Assembly: GCA_049999805.1 (NCBI GenBank)
Contig: JBNGIO010005847.1
Location: 76,274-140,273, forward strand
DNA: 64,000 bases
Direction: 5' to 3'
Source: Folioceros fuciformis
Lineage: Eukaryota > Anthocerotophyta > Anthocerotopsida > Anthocerotales
Of the stretch, positions 1-11,217 are shown piece by piece; the first letter of the stretch is position 1, and each line of letters opens with the position of its first letter. The position numbers and the translations under genes are program-made. The notes beneath the pieces were generated by a model. That model did not search any database and was not told the origin of the DNA. It saw nothing but the letters and a program-made list of their open reading frames with translations.

Positions 1-285
1 CGGGCATATAGGGTTTATCCCCTTAATAAATATTTAAATAGCCGCATGCTAAAGACCTAGCTAATCGTCATTACCGAATCGGCACAGGTCGTGTTGGTTA
101 GGGTAGTAGTCGCGACCTCTCGTAGACAAATCTGCTGGCTTTGTATACCCCGCTTGCATGAGCTTAATGTAATCTTTTCTTTCTGCTCTCGTATGCTCTT
201 AGTTCCTCAATCTCCTACTTGCCATACCGCGATAGGTCAGGTTTACAGTTTGGTGTTTCTTTCAAGCTTGTTTGCCTAATGCAGA

Positions 286-702
286 TTGTTGGGATGGGCT
301 TCTTGTTGCAACGGGGAGGACGTGTGTCGATTGTGCACCGCTAGTGCCCCGAACAAGAGTCAACACATGTTCTTTCACTGCTGCTTTGCCCAAGAGATCT
401 GGGGGGAGGTGGATCGGTGGCTTCGATTGATTTTTCCTAGAGCTAGCCTCAAGATCACGAGTCAATTAGCCTTATTTGGGCTGGACGTAGCCTCGGGCAA
501 ACCTCTCCTGAAGGCCCAATGGTGGGGCTTATTGTGGTCCTCTTGTCTTTTCTATCTCTGGGTCAATTGGTCTGCGGTGGTTTATGGAGGACAGGAGTCA
601 GCTTCAGTGAAAGCTCTATTATGGCGCATATGGGACCATTTATTGATTGCAGCAGAAGCCTTGGAGCAATCACGCCGGAAGCAATTTAAGCGGAAAGACT
701 AG
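286..702 (+). mobile_element. LINE (non-LTR retrotransposon) 3' remnant, zf-RVT domain
   Basis: This open frame resembles the zinc-binding domain at the C-terminus of plant LINE reverse transcriptases. A CRLC pair is followed by SQHMFFHCCFAQEIW, the usual Cys-x2-Cys...His-x-x-x-x-Cys pattern, and then a Trp-rich tail (WWGLLWSSCLFYLWVNW) typical of the same region. The frame ends at 702 with a basic tail (RRKQFKRKD). No reverse transcriptase core is visible upstream within the window, so this is either a 5'-truncated copy or the end of an element that begins before base 1. Bases 703-900 may be its 3' untranslated region. It has no role in the neighbouring genes. Confidence rests on the domain pattern alone. 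Confidence 0.6.
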
Positions 703-924
703 AGGATGGCCGGCTTCCTTTCGCTTGGGAAAGATACGGGTTGGAATCACTCATGCCCCTTGGGGAAGGTGAGCCTTTAGGGTCTTTGAGAAACTTTGAA
801 GTGTGTGTATCAGTGTTTTAGGCAGGCGGCGGGTACCATAGTGTAGGGGAGCACTCTCTGTGCGCCTTGTCTTGAGTTTTGGACTTAAGGCTAGTCCTCC
901 CCCCTCTCTTTTGGCGCTTGATAT

Positions 925-2240
925 ATGTACAGTCGTTAGCAAAGGGTTCCCATTGTATTGTAAGTGGTAGGAGTCTTCCACCTATAATCAGAATTATTTT
1001 CTTTGCGAAAAAAAATGTGTTAGAGAAGCATACTCACTCTCAGTTGAGCTAAGAGACACACTTTGTTGTTTCTTACATGTCCATGAAACTACAGCACCAC
1101 ACAAGGTAAAACAATAGCTAGATAGGCTTTTCCTCCTGATAGGATCAGCTGCCCAATTAGCATCAGACCAACCCTCAAGTAATAGCCTTCCTGTTCCTGA
1201 TCGCTTATATTGAAGTCCTATATGAAGGGTCCCAGACAGATAACGATAGATGCGTTTTACAGCAACCCAATGAGCTAAACTAGGATTAGAAAGGAATTGC
1301 GATACAATAGAAACAGCATGAGTGATATCAGGACGAGTCCAGCCACTAAGGAAGAGTAAACATCCTACTACCTCCCTATAAGGTGTGTGAAGCATCCTCT
1401 CTCGTTCCTCCTCTATAGGTGGGCTGTCCTGAATAGATAAGACTTGTCTAGCTACAAGGGGAGTAGCTGTAGGACAAGTTGCCTCAAGCTTGAAACAATT
1501 AAGAAGCTCTTTAACATATTTGGTTTGATAAATACTAAGTGTACCTTTTGCCCTATTCCTGGCAATTTGAACTCTAAGACAATAGGTAAGAGTCCCAATG
1601 TTCTTCATCTTATACTTGGAACTAAGAGTGGTCTTCACTTTTGATAATAACTCGTGGTTATTAGTAGCAATTATGATGTCGTCTACATATAAAGCAATAA
1701 TAACCAGCTTTTCATCTTTGCGGAGGAAGTATACATTGTCATCAGAATTACAACGAACAAAGCCAATCTCAATAAGAGTACCATCAATATCAGCATACCA
1801 CTTCAAAGGAGATTGCTTGAGTCCATAAATACACCTTAAGAGTCTACAAACTAAGTCCTTTGTTTTAGGATCTATAAACCCTTCGGTTTGTTCCATGTAA
1901 ATCAGCTCCTCTCATTTACCATATAGAAAAGCAGTTGTAACATCCATTTGTTGTAAGTCTAGATCTAACTCAATTGCTAAGGCTAACAAGTATCTTATAG
2001 TCTGCAACTTAATTACAGGTGAAAATGTCTCATAATAATCAACACCCAGAACTTGGCTATACCCCTTAGCACACAAACGTGGCTTGTAATGTTCTACACT
2101 ACCATCTGCTTTCAATTTAATGCAAAACACCCACTTACATTATATAGGCTTTCTACCATAAGGAAGCTTAACTAATTCCCAAGTATTATTTTCTATTAAA
2201 CTATTATACTCGGACACAATAGCTGCCTCCCACTCTCCTT
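925..2240 (-). mobile_element. Ty1/copia retrotransposon pol fragment (RT + RNase H), inactivated
   Basis: On the minus strand the sequence reads as copia-type reverse transcriptase followed by RNase H. Upstream is the ENNTWELVKLPYG entry block, then the TAFLYGK segment, the catalytic LYVDDIIIA box near 1690, the TRPDI block and SSTESEYASL of RNase H. It is a dead copy. A TAA sits at 2140-2142 before KWVF, a TGA at 1912-1914 splits YGK from EELIYMEQ, and a frameshift near 1010 puts the rest of RNase H into another frame, where LANDCTY-like residues persist near 930. No gag, integrase or LTR was recognised, so it is truncated at both ends. Its orientation is opposite to the LINE remnant beside it. 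Confidence 0.85.
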
Positions 2241-2919
2241 ATCAGGTCATGAGAACATTGTGGTGATAGCATGATGGAATAGCATGATGGAATATACCAG
2301 GTTTGAAAATGATACACAACACCAAGAAATTTAAAGAGCATGTTGGCCACTTATCAACATGAATGCCTTCCTCGAACATTGTGGGCTAACCACTTGCATT
2401 CATACTATAAGTGCAAAGGAAAAGAAATTGCATCCACAATATAGAATGTGAATGTACAACTTCCCAAAAAAGGATGCTAGCCTGATATTTGCTTTTGACA
2501 AGATTTGAGAGTTCATAGATAGAAGGGCTATTCTAAGACATAAGTAGTTGGTTCAGGCAAATTCTAAGGTAGAAGTATGTAGTTGGTTTCAGCAAATTCC
2601 TTGCACACATGGCTAGTAAGATTGAGGAAAGGGAGTTACACATGAGGACAAATGTGTGGCGACCGTTATATACATAGTTTAGCAAGAAGAATGGACTCCT
2701 TGATCATTTCAAGAGTTAAGGTGCTCGCAACCATATTCTTGACCAAGGGGCTATGAGGAAGTTGGTAGGCTTATCTTGAGAAGTCATGTATACATATCCA
2801 AGGATTCAAATCCACAAATCTATTGCATGTGTCCAAAGCTTTCTTACCATTTAGATCTTCCATGTGGGTTTGGGTCCATGCTTCAAATGCTTAAGAAAAG
2901 TCTCAAGCTTCGATTGCAC
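2241..2919. other. Gene-free spacer
   Basis: AT-rich sequence between the copia remnant and the 41-bp minisatellite. I see no open frame of note, no LTR ends and no recognisable element. Confidence 0.4.
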
Positions 2920-3420
2920 TTGAACAATGCACTATCATGAGCTCGATCAAGGGCAATGTTCTATCACAAGCTCGAGTGAAGCTTGCCCTTGAATAATGCA
3001 CTGTCACGAGCTCGAGTAGAGCTTGCCCTTGAACAATGCACTATCACAAGCTTGACATCGACCTTGCTCTTGAACAATGCACTATCACAAGCTTGACACC
3101 GACCTTGCCCTTGAACAACGCACTATCACAAGCTTAACATCGACCTTGCCCTTGAACAATGCACTATCACGAGCTCAATATCGAGCTTGCTCTTCAACAA
3201 TGCTTTTTCGCAAGCTTGCTTGCCCTTGAACAATGCACTATCGCAAGCTCAACATCGAGCTTGCCCTTGTACAATTTGCTATTCGACATTGAGCTTGCCC
3301 TTCAACAATGCACTATCACAAGCTCAACACCGAGCTTGCCCTTGAATAGTGCACTATCACTACATCAACATCAAGCTTGCCCTTAAACAATGCTCTTGCT
3401 CTTGAAAAGCACATTATCAC
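2920..3420. repeat. 41-bp minisatellite, about 12 units
   Basis: A unit of about 41 bp starting TTGAACAATGCACTATCACA and ending in GCTTGCCC or ACCTTGCCC is repeated head to tail about 12 times. Some units are shortened (for example near 3210 and 3270) and point differences are common. Each unit carries a GAGCTC or AAGCTT core. The period is not a multiple of three, so the frames rotate and the array is not protein-coding. Confidence 0.85.
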
Positions 3421-5357
3421 ATTAATTATCCCTCACCCCATTAACCATTCCATAACCAAGTGAAATGACAAGCATATGAATTCCATTGTAGTAATTGTAC
3501 TAATTTATAAAATAACTCCATAAAAGTTATCTCTATTCATACTTTACTTAAGGTCTAGTAATGCATCAACCCAAATTATATAACTGTCCGAAGATGTGGA
3601 CAGAAGAGGCCTTACAATCCTGTAAAATTGACAGATTCATGATTATAAAGAGAATGTCAGATAAAATTTGCAAATGTTCTAGTCCATTGGTGCAATGAGA
3701 CAAACCTAAGGCTGCGTTTCCACTAGGTTTGTACCCACCAAAAGATGTGTTGGGATTGGTCCACCTTGTTTCATGCGTTTTTCACTAGGTTTGTACCACC
3801 AGCATGACCCTTACAGGTGGTCCATATATGGACATACTAGATGTGTCAGGTTTGTACCTACGCCAAGCGTAGGCACACCCCTATTTTTTCGGAAGAAGCG
3901 GTGTGGACTAATGGGGCTTCACCATATTGATTGACTTAGTAATTTTTGGGTCCCAAGATTATTTTGTCAATTTACCCCATGTGAAAGCATCTTGGTGCGG
4001 CCTATAACCTAGTCGGATAGTGGTGGCTAGCAAGGTAGAGCACCTAATTGCAAGCCATCCGGATGGCACACATTCCTGCTGATTGGAGCTCTTTGGAACT
4101 AGGATTGCTCAATGACCTGTTCGGTCATCGGCACTCGGCTAACCCCATTGGCCACGAGTCTATTTTAGTATCAGCATGGGAATTTCAACAGCTCCCTTAT
4201 CAGGGATTGCATGCCCCAAACGTTTTTTGTGCCATTCATCCTTACTTTGGGCCACCATGGAGGAGAATCATCTGCATATGCTTCTCAATCAACCGGTCCA
4301 ACATAGTCGAAGCTCTAGAATAGTAGCTCATAGCCAAGTACTTCAAAAGCAAGAAGGAAGAGGCAAAGTAAAGAGGAGAGCGAGACACCAAAAGAAGACA
4401 CAAAACGAAGTCGTGGATATAATTGGAAGAACCATTGGACCATAAATTTGATACACATGCGGGGTGCTATGTATCAAGAGTTCTTGAGGCAACCAAAGCA
4501 AGGTGAGAAGCTTTCACTTCAGTGGACTGTAGGTTTTTGAGTGTGGGGCATCATCAAGCTCTCAAATGTTAATGCTTGCCTACGCTTGGCAGAGCTATCT
4601 ATAGGGGGTGTGTGTCGAAATGCATTCTACAAAATCTTTTGAGTGTAGACAAATGTGGCAATGTATAGGCTTTCAGGAATATTTAACTAATATTTCATGT
4701 GTCTTGTTCCACAGGGGTAGACAAATGGTAGAGTGTCTTAATAAAGCTAGAAGGAGCTTACCCCAACTTCGACAAGGATGCTCCAGCATGTCGCAAATGT
4801 AGAAGGATGTATACAATGACTACAAGACTGATTGCATGTGAAATGTATCTGCAGCTGCAACCCAAGATAAGTGTTAGTTTTTTATTTAGTTGATATGTAC
4901 ATGCATGATAGGCCCCATGTGCAATGTGAGGTCCATACTGATTCTAATGGTGAGGGTCTTGTGGGTTCTAGATCTAGTAAAGAGGATAATGTTGATGTTA
5001 TAGTTAGACCATGACGTTGAAGCATTAGGTGATAATGTTGATGTTATAGTTAGACCATGACGTTGAAGCATTAGTTGCTACAAGAAAATGCACACATGGG
5101 GGCGCGAAAGGCAAATGAGCTTATTTAAGGTATAAATAGCTGAGGGCCAAAATTCAGAAGATAGTGAAGGAGATATAGGATAAAAAATTGTCTTTCATGG
5201 AAAGCATGGCACAGACCATGTCATCTATTTGTAGTTGTTTTGCAAAGCTACTTGGCATCATCAAAAGCCAATGGAAATTGAGTTTCAAGAATCTAAGGAC
5301 TCTAGTGAATTGAAATACTATGGGAATGCATCTCTCATCCTGTGTTTCCAATGTGGC
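3421..5357. other. Gene-free region with short direct repeats
   Basis: No gene is recognised. Around 3711-3860 the string GCGTTT-CACTAGGTTTGTACC occurs twice and GGTTTGTACC three times, which could mark the end of a small DNA transposon; no matching inverted end was found. A 40-bp segment (GATAATGTTGATGTTATAG...) is duplicated in tandem at about 4985-5067. The region flanks the Harbinger transposase remnant and may belong to that element. Confidence 0.35.
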
Positions 5358-6435
5358 TCATATAGAGAAGAGAGCCAGACCTCTAGCACGCCCTTCCAGC
5401 TCATCATTACCGTGCACGGTACTCAATGTTTGTCTAGCATGTCCACTCTTACTTGAACTTGCTAGGCCAACTTCAAGTAAAGCTTGATGAACATCTCTGC
5501 TTGCCTCTCGTGTTACATTTTGTTCGGAAAGACTTTGCCCAAGGTCCTCTATGCCAACATCATCATTCAAAGCATCTTCGGCTTACAAGACCCCCTATTC
5601 TTGAAACTTCAAATTATGTACCAACTATATGTTATGTAGCACAAAATGCATAGACACAACGGAAGGCATGTGTTCTTAGCTATGTTGCACCTTTTCAATA
5701 GAATTCAGAATCTGCACTTTAGCATTCTAAGGGCCCTTTCCACACACATTCTACTATTAGATTGTACAAAATTCCAGTATGCTTGCTCTATAGCAATCCC
5801 ATCTTTGCTTCCGTGGAAGGGAGTGAACATGCATAGTTGGGCCTAGTACCTAGCATCTCCAAGTAAGGCATATTCTCCGAGAGCCCCTTGCTCATACACC
5901 TCTCCTATATGTGGCTGCTTGAAAAGACTCTAGTCATTAAAACTCCCACACCAACCATAATCCCAAATGAAACCCTTAGTATTAACCACTAGCTGAAGTA
6001 AGTACTAATAATAGCCTTTTCGGTTATAATAATCAGCAGCATTGTGTTTTGGGCCAAGTATGGGTATGTGAGAACCATCAATGGCACCAACTACATATGA
6101 ATGCCACGAACATCTTGAAACTCTTGTGTGTACCTTTGCATGGTTGCCTCAGAAGGAAACTTAATGTAGTCATCATGCAACTCCTTTCGCATAGCTTTAC
6201 AGAAGTCCAACACAACCCTATGCGCAGCGGTGACACCAATTGAAGACACATAAGTAATGACTATCAAATGACAAGTAACAGCCAACTTGTAGAATGCCAT
6301 GGCCACGTTCTTGTCCATTGGTATGGCTTAATAGAACTTAGGATCTTGTTTCTTCAAGTGGGGAGCAACAGATCTACATAAGTACTCAAATGGATGCCAG
6401 TTACCTCGCATATGAGAGATGAACATGTCCTTAGT
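5358..6435 (-). pseudogene. PIF/Harbinger-type transposase pseudogene
   Basis: Read on the minus strand, the order of blocks matches the plant Harbinger transposase (DDE_4). An N-terminal FEYLCRSVAPHLKKQDPKFY block comes first, followed by MDKNVAMAFYKLAVT and a helix-turn-helix-like segment. Next is VVGAIDGSHIPILGPKH with the first catalytic Asp (near 6070), WDYGWCGSFND with the second Asp (near 5955), and NSRMCVERALRMLKCRF with the catalytic Glu (near 5730). The gene is broken by at least six in-frame stops (for example after KFY, GYY, SFND, DARY and KCRF) and by frameshifts before VVGAIDG and near 5660. No second Myb-like element gene and no terminal inverted repeats were recognised. Confidence 0.85.
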
Positions 6436-6514
6436 ATATAAGCCCAACAATGTGTTCCCAAACAAGTCGCTGGGTCTTGGAAATGCCCAAGTTTGAAGTA
6501 CCTCCGCAAACCAA

Positions 6515-6739
6515 ACTAATGCCCATCCATAAGTAACAATTATAAGTTAGATACATAATGTTGGTAATATGCATGAAGTAGAAGTAAAGACTAATGCCCA
6601 TCCATAAGTAACAATTATAAGTCAGATACATAAGGTTGGTAATATGCATGAAGTAGAAGTAAAGACTAATGCCCATCCATAAGTAACAATTATAAGTAAG
6701 ATACATAACGTTGGTAATATGCATGAAGTAGAAGTAAAG
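6515..6739. repeat. 75-bp tandem repeat, three units
   Basis: Three nearly identical 75-bp units begin at 6515, 6590 and 6665, each starting ACTAATGCCCATCCATAAGT and ending GAAGTAGAAGTAAAG. Only a few bases differ between units. Because 75 is a multiple of three, a minus-strand frame stays open and repeats a 25-residue peptide; this follows from the period and is not evidence of coding. Confidence 0.9.
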
Positions 6740-6989
6740 ACTAGGTTGTGGAGGCTTCTAAAAAATACTACTATGGATAGCCATGAGAAAAGAGAGGACC
6801 AAATAAATGTAAAGTCATCCATCACAAACACCCTTAAGAATCCCTAAAAAGTACCAAGCCTCATAAGAACAAAAACCCTATGATGAAAGACCAATGTGCA
6901 AATACCTCATTTGGAAACTTACAAAATAGTGTGGTCCCTATTAAATAAATCATATAATAAAATTATATAGTAGATACGTGAATGAGTGA

Positions 6990-7365
6990 TATAAAGGTGT
7001 ATAAAAGTATATACATAGATAAGTGATACAAAAATATATACAAGATAGGTGATATAAAAGTGTATAAGTAAATAGGTGGTATAAAAGTATATAGGTAAAT
7101 AGGTGGTACAAAAGTATATATAGGTGATACAAAAGTATATACGTGGATAGACGATATAAGAGTGTATGCGTGGATAGACGATATAAGAGTGTATGCGTGG
7201 ATAGACGATACAAAAGTGTATGCGTGGATAGGTGGGACAAAAGTGTATGCGTGGATAGGTGGGACAAAACTGTATGCGTGGATAGGTGGGACAAACGTGT
7301 ATCCGTAGATAGGTGGGACAAACGTGTATCCGTGGATAGGTGGGACAAACATGTATACGTAGACG
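6990..7365. repeat. 27-bp minisatellite, about 14 units
   Basis: Units of the type GTGTATGCGTGGATAGACGA plus TATAAGA repeat every 27 bp. They are degenerate at the left end (AT-rich) and sharp from about 7137 to 7365. Several frames on both strands stay open and give nine-residue repeats such as DRRYKSVCV (plus) or PIHAYTFVP (minus). The gradient from degenerate to precise copies suggests growth at the right-hand end. Confidence 0.85.
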
Positions 7366-7398
7366 GCTTGTAACCGTCCTGGACGACGAACACGTAGA

Positions 7399-7580
7399 AA
7401 CCGGTCTAACACCCGGTTGTATCACCGCCAGATGGATACAAACCGATCTGACACCCGGTTGTATCACCGCTAGATGGATACAAACCGATCTGACACCCGT
7501 TTGTACCACCGCTAGATGNNNNNNNNNNGATGGATACAAACCGATCTGACACCCGTTTGTACCACCGCTAGATGGGACCG
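7399..7580. repeat. 42-bp tandem repeat interrupted by an assembly gap
   Basis: Units beginning AACCGATCTGACACCCGGTT start at 7399, 7441, 7483 and 7539, so the period is 42 bp. A run of ten Ns at 7519-7528 breaks the register between the third and last copies. The true number of units is therefore unknown and probably under-represented. The array abuts the 27-bp array and ends about 200 bp from the stop codon of the NSUN gene. Confidence 0.85.
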
Positions 7581-7795
7581 GAGCCTGAGGCAAACGACAA
7601 TTCCACCAGGACGGCCTGTGGCACACTCTACCACTTATGCTGTGCAGGTCTGGCTGTGGTTTGACAGTGGAGGCCATCCAGTAGAAGAGGCGTGTCGTGC
7701 CAATACGTCAAGACAAGGAAGGCCCCAGCCACAATCGAACCTCGACAACTTAGGAGCACCCCTTCCGCAGAAACCAGAGCCCGAGGTTCAATATT

Positions 7796-9773
7796 TTACA
7801 CTACCATTCGTACGATCTTGGCAATGAAGAGGCCACTGGTACCCGACGTCTGGGGATCGAAACGTATAGTGTTCGCAATGGTTCCGCTTCTACAAGGCCA
7901 AGGCCTGCAGACGTTGATCGCCCGCAATTCTGTGAAAAAGAACCCACATCAAAAGTTACTGTCCCTCGGAATAGGTTAACTCAACATGCAGATTTGGTGG
8001 ACGTAGTTTTCACCTGCGAGGGGTTGAGAGACCAGAAATTGCTCCACAACACCTTCATTCTGAGCCTCGGTCAAACTGGAAACAGACAAGGACAATACTT
8101 GTCAAGCAGAAATCCACGATGACCAAAAGAAGGTGCCGGTCGGGCGACTATAGAACATACCTGCAGGTACTGTAAACTAGAGTGCCACCAGGCTTCAAGA
8201 GCCTGAACCCATTTGCCAGGAGTTTAAACTGCTTCAGATAACACATGGTTTACCATGAAACTGAACAGATAATTAAGGCCAAATCTGGCAGGAAACAATT
8301 TTCCCACAGGCGCGAGAAGAGGCTTGCCTGTAGACGAGTGATGGTTGACAGGCGTTCAGGATTCAGGAAGCGTCGCTCAAATGTGTCCCAACCCCACTCA
8401 TTATACTTCAGGATATGCTTGATAGAGCCGTCATGCGTGCACTCTGCATCCACTAAGACCTACGAAGACAGGATACACGAGACTGATTTAGCAAATAACA
8501 CGTCAAGTTTGTACTCACGTCCCAGATGTTGGAGGAGAGAATACCTTGTCGTAGCACAAAAGGGGATCTTCAATCCCCTCCTCCAAACTGTGTTTAAAGA
8601 TATCGGACACTGCCCTTCCTACAACACCAGACTCTTTGCCATAGAAGAACAGCTCAGGACGCCCACTTTCAGGTTGAAAGAGCTTCGCCCTCCTTGCAGC
8701 TCTCCTTTCTTTCTTCGTTTTTGCACTGGTCCATTCCCCAAAAATGCTGGTCGTGTGACTGACTGAACATGGAACGTAAGCCATAATTTGATTCATTGCA
8801 TTTCTCTTTGCAGGCAACCTACTGAAAGACGTGCGAACTTCAACAAATTAGTCCGGTTTTCACCTGAGCTCAGTGACCCACGCCCTCCTGCTGAGTCTGT
8901 CACGCTGGATGCAAACGGTTCTGAGGTCGAAGGGCTTTGCAGGGGAAGCAGTGAAAATGTCGTTCCGTCGGACAAGAACAGCCGGCATCTACTGCCTAGT
9001 TCATACTTCCGCAGCATTGTCCGACAAGCAGCCAGCCGGGGCTGAGAAACATCAGTGGCAGTTAATGTCCCAGAGCTTCCCAGGAGCTCAGCAATCATAC
9101 AAAGCTTTGCTCCTGCATATCACTGAGCACGTTAGTCATGGTTCCTCAAGCCAAACATACACTGTATCATCTCAAGACTCTTGATACAAGAACCAGTACT
9201 TCGGTAAACAGAACAGTACAGGACAGTTCGGATTCACCAGGAGCTGCACAAAGGTCAAGAACATGATCGGCAGGAGAGATGTCCAGAGCAGTCACTGCTG
9301 CTCCTGATGCTACATCCATCCCAAATATCTACAAGAAGACCACAAGCACTACCCACGTCAACCACATACTCCTGCGCACGTCCAAGTACCTATCTCCACA
9401 AGAGAGAAGAAACATACTTTTCCCTGCTGATATGCCTGTGTTTCTGCTATACGTGTTGCAGGAGGGATGCAGAAAAACCCTGGCATCCATTCGACTGGAG
9501 ACAACTTTTCACCTAGCTCTTCCTCGACACTGCCGATATCAGCATAGCAATGTGCCCTCAACCTGATCCGGCACAGCAAGAAGGTCTGAGTCACCCGGCA
9601 ATCGCATCTCATGGAAAATTTTAAAAAAGTCCAAAGGCAACCTTAAACCCTGGGCTCAAAACCCTGGATCGGGTCTACCTGATGTAGCGGGGCAAGGTGT
9701 GTGCAGTCCCGTATACACGGGGATCCAGTCCATTCTGTTCCAGAAACCGCTTGAACTCGGGGGGGAAATCCAT
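7796..9773 (-). CDS. NSUN-family RNA (cytosine-5) methyltransferase
   Basis: Nine exons can be joined: 9773-9679, 9562-9418, 9328-9238, 9112-8864, 8762-8545, 8459-8328, 8228-8161, 8075-8014 and 7929-7796, giving 397 residues. The product is predicted to transfer a methyl group from SAM to C5 of cytosine in tRNA or rRNA. The N-terminus reads MDFPPEFKRFLEQNGLDP and is followed by PRYIR. The SAM loop LDLCAAPGAKL spans about residues 103-113. Motif IV is VLVDAECTHDGS (Cys273) rather than the common PC form, and motif VI is LVYSTCS (Cys332). The C-terminus ends in the RFDPQTSGTSGLFIAKI block. It most resembles the plant At5g66180 group, as I recall it. The intron after residue 310 has a GC donor (CAG|GCAAGC). 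I chose the ATG at 9773 because the family starts there, although the frame is open further upstream. Confidence 0.9.
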
Positions 9774-10395
9774 GCTCTTAGGCCCCAAAGTCCTGAATTT
9801 GCCACCATTTGAGGGTCCTACATGGCACGCGTCTATAGGGCAATCCTTGACGGGAGACTTTTTCTCCTCAGCAATGATGACAGTCTGAGCATCTCCGTCC
9901 ATGCAGGGCACCATTCCCAGTTCTCCAAACCCCCAAAGCTGATGCCTTGATAGAGCTTCCTCCCCATCATGCCTTATGCATCTAACTTGGCCAGTCGATA
10001 CGCCCTTGCTCCAAGATACGGACCAACATTGAGTGGTGGCCGACGGAAATCGGAACGCAGCTTCAAATATCTGCCCCGGGGTCGCCCAAACCAAATTCAT
10101 GCGCATAGAAGGGAAACCAAACTACATGGACAACATTTCACCTTACGTCAGGACGAGATCACTGATCGACGCGCTGCGCCAACCCTACTATTCACTGAGA
10201 GCTCTCGTAAAAGTGCGCTCGGGGATCCACCAAATGCACCTACGCTTTTCGTGTCCGCTCAGCCTTGAAGCATGGACATTCGGCTCCTGGCGAGTTCTCA
10301 CGTGGGCAGAGTGAAGGAATCGCGACGATGACAAGTTTGCAATCCCACCATTATTGTCAAACCATGGCGTTTTCCTTCCTCTCACATTCCTCTAT
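9774..10395. other. Upstream region of the NSUN gene, no gene seen
   Basis: The minus-strand frame of the first NSUN exon stays open to about 10106, but the extra residues show no family similarity, so I treat them as 5' untranslated sequence. Nothing else was recognised. Confidence 0.4.
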
Positions 10396-10925
10396 ATGCA
10401 GTCCCTGTTCAGGCTTTACCGACAGGGACGATACAGGGGTTGAAAGGGCAAATACCACGGCGTTTTAGTCTACTGCTATCCCACCATATGCAGTCTCTGT
10501 TCAGCTGTCCGCAGACAGGGACGATACAGGGCAAATACCACGGCTATTTAGTCTACTACTATCCCACCATATGCAGTCCCTATTCAGCTGTCCGCAGACA
10601 GGGACGATACAGGAGATGGCAAGGCACACCGGTAAATGCCATGGCCACTTAGTCTACTACTATCCCACCATATGCAGTCCCTGTTCACCTGTACACAGAC
10701 AGAGACGATACGGTACCGTACCATTTATGGCACAGCCATAACTGCCATGGTAATGTAGTCTACTATCATCCCACCACATGCAGTCCCTGTTCAGCTGCGC
10801 ACAGACAAGGACGATACGGTAGATGGTAAGGCACAGCCATAAATGCCATGGTAATCTAGTCTACCATTATCCCACCATATGCAGTTCCTGTTCAGCTGCG
10901 GACAGACAGGGACGATATGGGGTTT
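10396..10925. repeat. Six-unit tandem repeat, each unit with an inverted repeat
   Basis: Six units, spaced 83-106 bp apart, carry ATCCCACCATATGCAGTCCC followed by a GTTCAGCTG core and GACAGGGACGATA. Within each unit GTCCCTGT and ACAGGGAC face each other across about 14 bases, allowing a stem of eight pairs with a 14-nt loop. The arms begin at about 10401, 10493, 10576, 10677, 10783 and 10883. Spacers are variable (AATGCCATGG, TTAGTCTACTA). The array lies between NSUN and the WAT1-related gene, and no coding frame crosses it. Confidence 0.85.
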
Positions 10926-11217
10926 GGTTCCTGGGCACGCTCTTGGGGCATTCAGCATTCCTTTCTTCGCAGCACATCCTTGTTGTTGATCTTCAACACA
11001 CCGGACACCTGCGCTTTGCAGGAGCCTATCACCAGTTGAGCCCGCACCCATTTTATACCTAGCTCGCCTCCCAACCTGCAACCTCGTTCACCTACAATCC
11101 CGTTACCATTTCCTTGAAAAGAAGCACCTCCTCTACTTCCTATTTTCGGACGTGACTGCAGCCAAGAGGACGACTTAGGTTTAGAGACGGAAGGGGCGTT
11201 AGCAGAATTTATTTGGA
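10926..11217. other. Spacer downstream of the WAT1-related gene
   Basis: Just under 300 bp between the hairpin repeat and the stop codon of the transporter gene. It should contain that gene's 3' untranslated region. Nothing else is visible. Confidence 0.4.

Noticed and set aside
751-981. Separate small minus-strand gene beside the copia remnant
   Set aside because: It is better read as frameshifted RNase H residue of the copia element or the 3' end of the LINE.
9774-10106. N-terminal extension of the NSUN protein
   Set aside because: The frame is open, but the extra residues have no family likeness and the family start MDFPPEFKRFL fits the ATG at 9773.
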